Part shown: positions 7,540 through 13,354 of the stretch, piece after piece
Numbering within the stretch: the first letter of the stretch is position 1
How the letters are laid out: each line of letters begins with the position of its first letter
Source: Acetofilamentum sp.
GTDB taxonomy: Bacteria > Bacteroidota > Bacteroidia > Bacteroidales > JAFGXI01
Assembly (NCBI GenBank): GCA_020720565.1
Contig: DYOK01000056.1
Span: 1 to 13,354, forward strand
DNA: 13,354 nt
Direction: 5' to 3'
Position numbers and translations under genes: made by a program
Notes under the pieces: generated by a model
What the model saw: only the letters and a program-made list of their open reading frames with translations
What the model was told of the DNA's origin: nothing
Databases searched by the model: none

Positions 7540-8606
7540 TCGATAATTCAATAGAACTCGGAAAAGAAGAAGAATGGGCAGAAGAGCTCGCAAGTGACGA
7601 TAATCAAGAATATTTTGAACATTTTAGCATTGTAGTCGACAAAGGGCAAGGTCCTTTACGAATTGATAAATTTCTGACTATTAAGCTCGATCATGCATCG
7701 CGTACCAAAATTCAGGCGGCCTCTGAAGCCAATTGCATTTTAGTAAATGGAAAGCCGGTAAAATCGAATTATAAGGTTAAAGGACAAGACCATGTAGCCA
7801 TTGTATTGCCGCATCCACCTCGTATATTGGAGATTATTCCTGAAAATATTCCACTCAATATCGTGTACGAAGACGATCATCTTATTGTGGTGAACAAACC
7901 CGCAGGTTTGGTAGTTCACCCTGGATATGGCAACTATACGGGCACTTTAGTCAACGCATTGGCATATCATGTACAAGACTCCGAACTTTTCAAAAAAGAA
8001 AATATTCGCCCTGGTTTGGTGCACCGAATCGATAAAAACACATCGGGGCTTTTGCTAGTTGCCAAAACAGAGTTTGCCATGAACCATTTGGCACGTCAAT
8101 TCTTCGAGCATACCACCGAGCGACTATACGTAGCATTGGTTTGGGGCACTTTTGAGCAAAAAGAGGGGACTATTACAGGCTATCTCAACAGAGATTTACG
8201 CGATCGAAAAAAAATGCATGTATTCAAAAACGAAGACGAAGGCAAATGGTCGGTAACCCATTATAAAGTGATAGAAGAAATTGGGTATGTCAGTGTGGTA
8301 GAATGTCGACTTGAAACAGGCAGAACCCATCAGATTAGAGTGCACTTCCAATCCATTCAACACCCCTTATTTAACGACGACAATTATGGCGGCGATCGAA
8401 TATTAAAAGGAACTACTTTTAGCAAATACAAACAATTTGTCGAAAATATGTTTGAATTGCTTCCCCGACAAGCTTTGCACGCCAAAACACTAGGCTTTAC
8501 GCATCCTGTTACCAACGAACGCATGCGTTTCGATTCTCCTTTAGCCGAAGATATTCAAATTGTGATAGAGCGATGGAGAAAATACATTGGATCTAGAAAA
8601 GACTAA
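7536..8606 (+). CDS. rluD: RluD-family 23S rRNA pseudouridine synthase
   Basis: This 356-aa enzyme isomerises specific uridines in large-subunit rRNA to pseudouridine. In E. coli, RluD acts on helix 69. An S4 RNA-binding domain lies at about 38-90 (RIDKFLTIKL, then ILVNGKPVKSNYKVK). The catalytic domain follows with VVNKPAGLVVHPG (118-130), HRIDKNTSG (163-171) with catalytic D166, and ETGRTHQIRVHF near the C-terminal third. All are intact. The start is a GTG at 7536 that overlaps the TGA of the preceding gene by four bases (GTGA). No in-frame ATG lies before the S4 domain, so translational coupling is likely. About 35 residues precede the S4 domain and are acidic. RluD subfamily membership is inferred from motifs and from the PASTA neighbour. 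RluA or RluC types are possible. Confidence 0.88.
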   Translation: MIDNSIELGKEEEWAEELASDDNQEYFEHFSIVVDKGQGPLRIDKFLTIKLDHASRTKIQAASEANCILVNGKPVKSNYKVKGQDHVAIVLPHPPRILEIIPENIPLNIVYEDDHLIVVNKPAGLVVHPGYGNYTGTLVNALAYHVQDSELFKKENIRPGLVHRIDKNTSGLLLVAKTEFAMNHLARQFFEHTTERLYVALVWGTFEQKEGTITGYLNRDLRDRKKMHVFKNEDEGKWSVTHYKVIEEIGYVSVVECRLETGRTHQIRVHFQSIQHPLFNDDNYGGDRILKGTTFSKYKQFVENMFELLPRQALHAKTLGFTHPVTNERMRFDSPLAEDIQIVIERWRKYIGSRKD

Positions 8607-8701
8607 CGTTTTGTTTTGTAGTTGATTACAGAGATTACCTAGGTGCATTCAAAATAAAAATTCAGCTTAAAATAAAAATTAGAAAACTTTTTACAAATTG
8701 G

Positions 8702-8731
8702 TTCGTAAAGAGTTAAGATTCCTTATTTTTG
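8702..8731 (+). promoter_or_regulatory. Bacteroidota-type promoter for the UDP-glucose dehydrogenase gene
   Basis: TATTTTTG at 8724-8731 matches the Bacteroidota -7 consensus TAnnTTTG exactly, followed by CA as is common. TTCG at 8702-8705 is 18 nt upstream and could be a poor -33 element (consensus TTTG). Transcription would start near 8737, leaving a leader of about 30 nt before the ATG at 8769. The upstream stretch is AT-rich, with a direct repeat AAAATAAAAATT at 8651-8662 and 8669-8680. Confidence 0.6.
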
Positions 8732-8768
8732 CAAGATAAGGTAAGTGTTTTAACCTAATAGATACAGT

Positions 8769-10091
8769 ATGAAGATAACAATGGTTGGTACCGGATACGT
8801 TGGACTCGTGTCAGGTACATGTTTTGCCGAAACAGGTATTGATGTAACATGCGTTGACGTTGATAAACGTAAAATCGACAATCTAAACAATGGAATTTTG
8901 CCCATTTGGGAGCCCGGCTTAGACGATATGGTTAGCCGAAATGTAGCTAAAAACAAACTCAGATTCACAACCTCATTAAAGGATTCTCTTGATGGTGTAG
9001 ACGTTGTTTTTAGTGCAGTAGGAACACCCCCCGACGACGATGGCAGTGCCGACTTAAAATTTGTAATTGAAGTGGCTCGAGAAGTGGGCCGCCACATGAA
9101 CGATTATTTGGTGATGGTAACAAAAAGTACCGTACCAATTGGAACAGCCGAACGGGTAAGAAAAACCATCCAAAAAGAACTCGATGCACGTGGATCTAAA
9201 TTAACATTCGATGTGGCTTCAAATCCCGAGTTCTTAAAAGAGGGTAGTGCCATACAAGACTTTCTAAAACCAGACCGAATTGTTGTGGGTGTCGATACCG
9301 AAAAAGCACAGAAAGTAATGAGCAAACTTTATCGACCATTTTTATTGAATAACCATCCCGTTTTAATGATGGATATCCCTTCGGCCGAAATGACCAAATA
9401 CGCCGCCAATTCTATGTTGGCAACCAAAATTTCGTTTATGAACGACATCGCTAATTTATGTGAGATAGTGGGTGCCGATGTAAAGAATGTGCGTTTAGGA
9501 ATAGGATCCGATACCAGAATTGGAAATAAATTCATATACCCAGGTGCTGGATATGGTGGTAGTTGTTTTCCTAAAGACGTAAAAGCCCTGATTAAAACTG
9601 CCGACGAGAACGGTTATTCATTAGATATTTTAAAATCGGTAGAAGCGGTCAACGATCGTCAAAAATCGGTGATGTATAATAAGGTGGCAAGATACTTCAA
9701 TCATCAACTAAAAGGGAAAAAGATTGCCTTGTGGGGTCTGTCGTTTAAACCCAACACCGACGACATGCGCGAAGCACCATCATTGGTATTTATCGAGAAA
9801 ATTATGGCAGAGGGTGGTTCTGTAAAAGCGTACGATCCAGTTGCAATGAAGGAAACCGAACATAAATTAGGCGATAAAATTGAATACGCCAGCGACATGT
9901 ACGACGCATTAATTGATGCCGATGCCCTTGTGGTGATTACCGAATGGTCAGAGTTTAGAATGCCCAATATGAAAATTATGGAAAAACTACTCAAAAATAA
10001 ATTGATTTTTGATGGTCGAAATATATATGACCCAATCGAGTTGAAAGAAGCGGGTTGGTACTATGAGCCGATAGGTAAAAAAGGTAATTAA
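8769..10091 (+). CDS. ugd: UDP-glucose 6-dehydrogenase
   Basis: This 440-aa cytoplasmic enzyme oxidises UDP-glucose to UDP-glucuronate with two NAD+. The N-terminal NAD-binding domain starts with GTGYVGLVSG (7-16) and includes D30. NPEFLKEG (152-159), EMTKYAANS (207-215, with K210 and N214) and GYGGSCFPKD (261-270, with nucleophile C266) form the active site. The C-terminal UDP-binding domain contains LWGLSFKPNTDDMREAP, with the expected spacing. Length and motifs are typical and complete, so an active enzyme is expected; related UDP-ManNAc dehydrogenases are less likely given these motifs. It is a single-gene unit with a consensus promoter 38 nt upstream and a strong terminator directly behind. 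Its product is the substrate of the next enzyme. Confidence 0.94.
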   Translation: MKITMVGTGYVGLVSGTCFAETGIDVTCVDVDKRKIDNLNNGILPIWEPGLDDMVSRNVAKNKLRFTTSLKDSLDGVDVVFSAVGTPPDDDGSADLKFVIEVAREVGRHMNDYLVMVTKSTVPIGTAERVRKTIQKELDARGSKLTFDVASNPEFLKEGSAIQDFLKPDRIVVGVDTEKAQKVMSKLYRPFLLNNHPVLMMDIPSAEMTKYAANSMLATKISFMNDIANLCEIVGADVKNVRLGIGSDTRIGNKFIYPGAGYGGSCFPKDVKALIKTADENGYSLDILKSVEAVNDRQKSVMYNKVARYFNHQLKGKKIALWGLSFKPNTDDMREAPSLVFIEKIMAEGGSVKAYDPVAMKETEHKLGDKIEYASDMYDALIDADALVVITEWSEFRMPNMKIMEKLLKNKLIFDGRNIYDPIELKEAGWYYEPIGKKGN

Positions 10092-10098
10092 TATTGAG

Positions 10099-10145
10099 TA
10101 ATTTAAGGAATGCGCCCAAAAGCATGTTCCTTAAATTGTTTTATT
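10099..10145 (+). terminator. Strong rho-independent terminator after ugd
   Basis: Positions 10100-10110 (AATTTAAGGAA) pair perfectly with 10127-10137. Inside, ATGC/GCAT adds about four more pairs with one bulged G. The stem is followed by GTTTTATTC. It starts 8 nt after the ugd stop, so the downstream decarboxylase gene needs its own promoter. The remaining gap (10146-10302) is AT-rich and I see no clear TAnnTTTG element there. Confidence 0.85.
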
Positions 10146-10302
10146 CATCTGATGGAATCGTATTAGTGCTGGAAGTAATTAAAGGTCTAATTCGTTTTTA
10201 GCTGAACAAATTAATACAATAGCCCGATAATAAATAAAGTTGAAAATTATTAAATTGGGTTAAAATTTCAAATTTAAGTAGAGGACTGTAATATAAATAT
10301 TG

Positions 10303-11235
10303 ATGAAAAAGATTTTAGTAACAGGGGGTGCGGGCTTTTTAGGGTCGCATTTGTGCGAAAGACTTCTGAACGAAGGCAATGAGGTAGTTTGTTTAGATAA
10401 TTTTTTTACAGGCTCTAAAAAAAATGTGGTTCATTTACTCGATAACCCATATTTCGAGTTGGTACGACACGACGTCACTATGCCATACTTTATCGAGGTA
10501 GACCAAATATACAATTTGGCCTGTCCAGCGTCACCGGTGCACTATCAATACAATCCCATCAAAACCATTAAAACTTCGGTAATGGGAGCAATCAATATGT
10601 TGGGTCTAGCCAAGCGGATTAAAGCCAGAATCTTGCAAGCCTCGACCAGTGAGGTATACGGCGATCCCAATGTACATCCACAAGTTGAGAGCTATTGGGG
10701 AAATGTCAATCCTTGGGGCCCTCGCTCGTGTTACGATGAGGGTAAACGGAGTGCCGAAACTTTATTTATGGATTATCATCTTCAAAATAAAGTAGATATT
10801 AAGGTGATTCGAATTTTTAATACCTATGGGCCCAGAATGCATCCCAACGATGGTCGTGTGGTTTCTAACTTTATTGTTCAAGCTCTGCAAGGGAAAGACA
10901 TCACTATTTACGGCGATGGACTTCAAACCCGAAGTTTTCAATATGTCGATGATTTAGTTGAGGCTATGATGCGAATGATGAATTCCCGCGATGGGTTTAC
11001 TGGGCCAGTTAATGTGGGTAATCCAAACGAATTTACCATGCTCGAATTAGCCGAAAAAGTTATTCAGCTTACAGGGACCAGCTCTAAAATTGTGTACTTA
11101 CCACCATCTCAAGACGACCCAACGCGTCGTCAACCCGATATTACACTTGCAAAAAAAGAACTCGATTGGGAGCCCGTAGTACAGTTGGAACAAGGTTTAA
11201 TTAAAACCATAGAATACTTTAGAGGCATCGTCTAG
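10303..11235 (+). CDS. uxs: UDP-glucuronate decarboxylase (UDP-xylose synthase)
   Basis: This 310-aa extended SDR enzyme decarboxylates UDP-glucuronate to UDP-xylose, using tightly bound NAD+. GGAGFLGSH (8-16) binds NAD. The segment from ASTSEVYGDP (113-122) to VHPQ is characteristic of UXS. The catalytic Y144/K148 lie in SCYDEGKRSAE, and RIFNTYGPRM follows. The size fits bacterial UXS, which lacks the membrane anchor of eukaryotic forms. The start is the ATG at 10303. A longer frame adds only a TTG codon in front, and the Rossmann strand follows the ATG at once. It lies directly downstream of ugd, giving a two-step path from UDP-glucose to UDP-xylose, but an intervening terminator separates their transcription. 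Use in a capsule or exopolysaccharide is inferred, as no glycosyltransferase is in view. Confidence 0.92.
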   Translation: MKKILVTGGAGFLGSHLCERLLNEGNEVVCLDNFFTGSKKNVVHLLDNPYFELVRHDVTMPYFIEVDQIYNLACPASPVHYQYNPIKTIKTSVMGAINMLGLAKRIKARILQASTSEVYGDPNVHPQVESYWGNVNPWGPRSCYDEGKRSAETLFMDYHLQNKVDIKVIRIFNTYGPRMHPNDGRVVSNFIVQALQGKDITIYGDGLQTRSFQYVDDLVEAMMRMMNSRDGFTGPVNVGNPNEFTMLELAEKVIQLTGTSSKIVYLPPSQDDPTRRQPDITLAKKELDWEPVVQLEQGLIKTIEYFRGIV

Positions 11236-11263
11236 TCCGATGATTGAGCTTATTTTAGCACGA

Positions 11264-11275
11264 AACCACGTGGTT
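11264..11275. repeat. 12-bp perfect palindrome AACCACGTGGTT
   Basis: This self-complementary 12-mer with a CACGTG core lies between the uxs stop and the bidirectional terminator. It has no loop, so as DNA it could be a dimeric protein site. As RNA it is unlikely to fold as a tight hairpin. Its position between two convergent gene ends makes a promoter role unlikely. Confidence 0.4.
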
Positions 11276-11280
11276 AAAAC

Positions 11281-11315
11281 AAAAAACGTTATGCAATTTG
11301 TATAACGTTTTTTTT
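11281..11315. terminator. Bidirectional rho-independent terminator between convergent genes
   Basis: A perfect 12-bp stem pairs 11281-11292 (AAAAAACGTTAT) with 11302-11313 around a 9-nt loop. The arms end in an A-run and a T-run, so each strand reads a hairpin with a U-tract. It serves both the plus-strand uxs gene ending at 11235 and the minus-strand permease gene, whose stop codon (11314-11316) abuts the stem. Confidence 0.88.
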
Positions 11316-12099
11316 AGAATAAACCGAAAGTATGAGCAGAGAATAAAATGAGAATAGCTACCAAAAACCAATGAATAAATCGTGCCCCTTTTTTTACAGC
11401 AACCCGAGAAGCCAATATTCCACCCACTACATTACCTACCGAAGCCAGAATCGCCATCCCATAATCGACTTGACCATTCCAAATAAATACGGCCAAAGCA
11501 AATGGACTGTAGATAAGCACTATAAAAACTTTTAAAGCATTGGCCCTCAATAGGTCGTAACCCGATATAAGTACCAGTGCAGCTAAAAGAAAAATCCCCA
11601 CACCAATATGTAAAAAGCCCCCATAAAATCCAATAGCTAAATAAAGTATAAACTGAGCAAGGTAGGGTAATTTAATACCTTTCCCTGCGCTGCCCTCTAT
11701 CCATCGGTTCGGATTTATCAATAACAAAACCAACATAATGAGCATCATAGCCCCAACTATGTAGTTAAAAGCACTTTTGTCGATTCCAATGGCCACTTGT
11801 GCACCCCAAACAGAACCCAATGTGGTTGGAACACCAAGTCGTAATCCTGTTTTAATATCGAGCACATCGCTACGCTTAAAAGTTAGCGAGGCTGCAAGCG
11901 TTTGCATAATGACACCCATTCGAGTAGAGCCGTTAGCCATACCTGGGTCGAGACCAAGATAAAGAAAAAACCAATAATTGATAATGGTGCCGCTTCCCGC
12001 TAAAGTATTGATAAAACCTACAGCAAAGCCCGATATTATCAGCAAAATTGCCAAATATGGACCATATGGAATTATCTCATTAAGGTATTCAAAATGCAT
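11314..12099 (-). CDS. TSUP (TauE/SafE, DUF81) family membrane permease
   Basis: This 261-aa integral membrane protein has about eight hydrophobic spans and is a member of the family that moves sulfite, organosulfonates or related anions. The two-fold repeat of the family is visible. GFAVGFINTLAGSGT (24-38) in the first half matches GFYGGFLHIGVGIF (157-170) in the second. Each is followed by an Asn-containing helix: NGSTRMGVIMQTLAASLTF near 56-74, and LLRANALKVFIVLIYSPF near 183-200. The central linker (130-145) is polar. The length is normal and the ATG at 12097-12099 gives a full first span. The substrate cannot be told from the sequence, and neighbouring genes give no hint of sulfur metabolism. 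It converges on uxs and diverges from the protease gene at 12241. On its strand a TACTTTCG element sits within 10 nt of the ATG, probably too close to be its promoter. Confidence 0.87.
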   Translation of the reverse strand: MHFEYLNEIIPYGPYLAILLIISGFAVGFINTLAGSGTIINYWFFLYLGLDPGMANGSTRMGVIMQTLAASLTFKRSDVLDIKTGLRLGVPTTLGSVWGAQVAIGIDKSAFNYIVGAMMLIMLVLLLINPNRWIEGSAGKGIKLPYLAQFILYLAIGFYGGFLHIGVGIFLLAALVLISGYDLLRANALKVFIVLIYSPFALAVFIWNGQVDYGMAILASVGNVVGGILASRVAVKKGARFIHWFLVAILILFSAHTFGLF

Positions 12100-12195
12100 G
12101 TTGCGAAAGTAATTAAAAGAAGCCTTGTATTGTCATAATATTTTTATAAATTTACAAGTCAAACGAAAGCAACCAAAACAGGTAGCTTATCGTCT

Positions 12196-12207
12196 TAATA
12201 CGTATTA
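12196..12207. repeat. 12-bp perfect palindrome TAATACGTATTA in a divergent intergenic region
   Basis: This self-complementary 12-mer lies 33 bp upstream of the metalloprotease ATG and about 97 bp from the divergent permease start. Its place between two divergent starts would suit an operator controlling one or both. AT-richness weakens the case, and no regulator is known. Confidence 0.35.
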
Positions 12208-12240
12208 TAAAAAAAAGATATTCTGCTAATATTTATTTAT

Positions 12241-13354
12241 ATGAAACACATTCTACTTGCATTCCTATTGGCTTTGTCCACATTAACCCTTAGAGCTCAA
12301 ACGCATGATCATCACGAACACAATGGAAAAATATGTGCTTTTGAACATGTAAATGATAAGTTTCTCGATATGGGGCAAAATAGGGTTCTATATGAGCAAC
12401 GTAAACAAATATATGCAAAAGCAGCTCAACAATGGCAGCAAAGTCAACTCAATAGAGGGATAAATGCTGTGCGCAGAATTACAATAGTTTTTCATGTGAT
12501 TTATAATCCTGCATCGGCTACAGATGTTTATGTTTCAGATGCTGAAATCCAAGAAATAATCGATATTTTAAATCAAGATTATACACGTACAAACCCTGAT
12601 GTTGGTAACACAAGAGCAATTTTTACTGGAGTGGCCAGTGGGGTGAACTTAAATTTTTGTTTAGCTCAAACGGATCCAAATGGTAATGTTACAACAGGAA
12701 TTGTTAGAGTAGACACCAATGAAGATTTCTTTGATTCAAACACAGAAACTGATGAAATGAAATTAGCGGCAGGTGTTCCAGTGCCGGGGACGTGGCCAGC
12801 ATCAGCAGGAACTACTGGAAATGGAGATCCTGCATGGGATCCTACTCAATATATGAATGTTTGGATTTGTAATATTACCAATGGTGCTGGTGGAGGAACA
12901 GCAGGATATGCCTATTTACCAGGTGCTGCAGGCCAAGGATTTGACGGATTGGTGTTGGATTCTGATATAGGAATTGGTTTGTATGGAGGTTTTCCCAATA
13001 GGACCGCAACACACGAAATAGGGCACTATTTAGGTATGCAGCATATTTGGGCTGATATGCTAGATTGTACAGGTGACGACGGGATGGCAGATATACCAAC
13101 AAGTGCCTCGGACAATATGGATGTTGCGGATTGCACTCCAAGTCCAGCCCCAAATACTTGTAACGATGGAGCAGGTGACTTGCCCGATCAATTTGAAAAT
13201 TACATGAGTTATGCATCTTGTCAAAATATGTTCTCAGCAGATCAAGCTGCGTATATGAATGGTGTAATTGATGCCGATAGACCTGGCGTAGTTGACAATG
13301 GCCTGTGTAATCCACCTGTGCTCACGGCTAACTTTACACCAGCGACTCAAACGA
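12241..13354 (+). CDS. Secreted M43 (pappalysin/cytophagalysin-type) zinc metalloprotease, 3' end cut by window
   Basis: The frame is open from the ATG at 12241 to the window edge (371 complete codons, no stop), so the protein continues beyond. A signal peptide, MKHILLAFLLALSTLTLRAQ, is followed by a His-rich stretch (HDHHEH, 22-27) and a propeptide-like helix. The catalytic motif HEIGHYLGMQH (258-268) is the HExxHxxGxxH zinc site. YMSYAS (321-326) supplies the Met-turn. Cysteines at 140, 210, 276, 298, 307 and 327 fit the disulfide-rich M43 fold. LTANFTPAT at the very end looks like the start of a PKD-type domain. A T9SS sorting domain is expected further on but is not visible. The gene is the first of its direction after the divergent permease. 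The tetranucleotide TCGA is rarer here than in the other genes. Confidence 0.9.
   Translation, partial: MKHILLAFLLALSTLTLRAQTHDHHEHNGKICAFEHVNDKFLDMGQNRVLYEQRKQIYAKAAQQWQQSQLNRGINAVRRITIVFHVIYNPASATDVYVSDAEIQEIIDILNQDYTRTNPDVGNTRAIFTGVASGVNLNFCLAQTDPNGNVTTGIVRVDTNEDFFDSNTETDEMKLAAGVPVPGTWPASAGTTGNGDPAWDPTQYMNVWICNITNGAGGGTAGYAYLPGAAGQGFDGLVLDSDIGIGLYGGFPNRTATHEIGHYLGMQHIWADMLDCTGDDGMADIPTSASDNMDVADCTPSPAPNTCNDGAGDLPDQFENYMSYASCQNMFSADQAAYMNGVIDADRPGVVDNGLCNPPVLTANFTPATQT

Noticed and set aside
8750..9097. 115-codon minus-strand open frame
   Set aside because: It is the antisense of the NAD-binding domain of ugd, which has all family motifs; the reverse product resembles nothing known.
12875..13315. 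146-codon minus-strand open frame
   Set aside because: It lies opposite the M43 protease, whose HExxHxxGxxH motif is encoded on the plus strand; it is a shadow frame.
1..13354. Defence island, mobile element, CRISPR array or novel multi-gene cassette
   Set aside because: Nearly every long reading frame that is not a shadow belongs to a recognisable family, and there are no transposases, integrases, repeat-spacer arrays or toxin-antitoxin-like pairs.

Overview
The window looks like an ordinary chromosomal stretch of a Bacteroidota (Bacteroidetes) bacterium, probably near Flavobacteriales or a relative. The support is: a T9SS type A C-terminal sorting domain; an M43 protease with a signal peptide of the kind these bacteria secrete; an SDR-type threonine dehydrogenase of the Flavobacterium/animal kind; a TAnnTTTG-type promoter; almost no Shine-Dalgarno sequences; and low G+C. 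I found no phage, IS element, CRISPR array, rRNA or tRNA.

Layout. 1-212 holds a hairpin and the terminator of the first gene. 213-1160 (-) is L-threonine 3-dehydrogenase. 1161-1673 is an AT-rich gap with inverted and direct repeats, a possible 49-codon ORF (1396-1545) and a pair of mutually exclusive hairpins. 1674-2909 (+) is a lipoprotein with an M23/LytM domain. 2910-3259 is a gap with a locally GC-rich, self-complementary segment and two copies of a small hairpin just before the next gene. 3260-4675 (+) is an alpha-D-phosphohexomutase, probably phosphoglucomutase. 4815-8606 (+) is a tightly overlapping trio: a membrane-anchored PASTA protein, a T9SS-secreted protein and an RluD-like pseudouridine synthase. 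8769-10091 (+) is UDP-glucose 6-dehydrogenase with its own promoter and a strong terminator. 10303-11235 (+) is UDP-glucuronate decarboxylase. A bidirectional terminator separates it from the convergent TSUP permease at 11314-12099 (-). The divergent gene starting at 12241 (+) encodes a secreted M43 metalloprotease that runs off the right edge.

How the genes fit together. The phosphohexomutase, Ugd and Uxs cover glucose-6-P to glucose-1-P and UDP-glucose to UDP-glucuronate to UDP-xylose. The UDP-glucose pyrophosphorylase step is missing from the window. The three genes are separate transcription units, so this is a loose cluster, probably for surface polysaccharide. The M23 lipoprotein and the PASTA protein point to peptidoglycan or envelope work. 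The two signal-peptide proteins are likely T9SS cargo, although the sorting domain is seen only in the first.

I did not find a convincing new multi-gene system. The items most worth a second look are the structured gap before the phosphohexomutase, the twin hairpins at its start, the altered zinc-ligand motif of the M23 protein, and the possible leader ORF with alternative hairpins. Three starts were chosen against longer reading frames: 1674, 10303 and the GTG at 7536.
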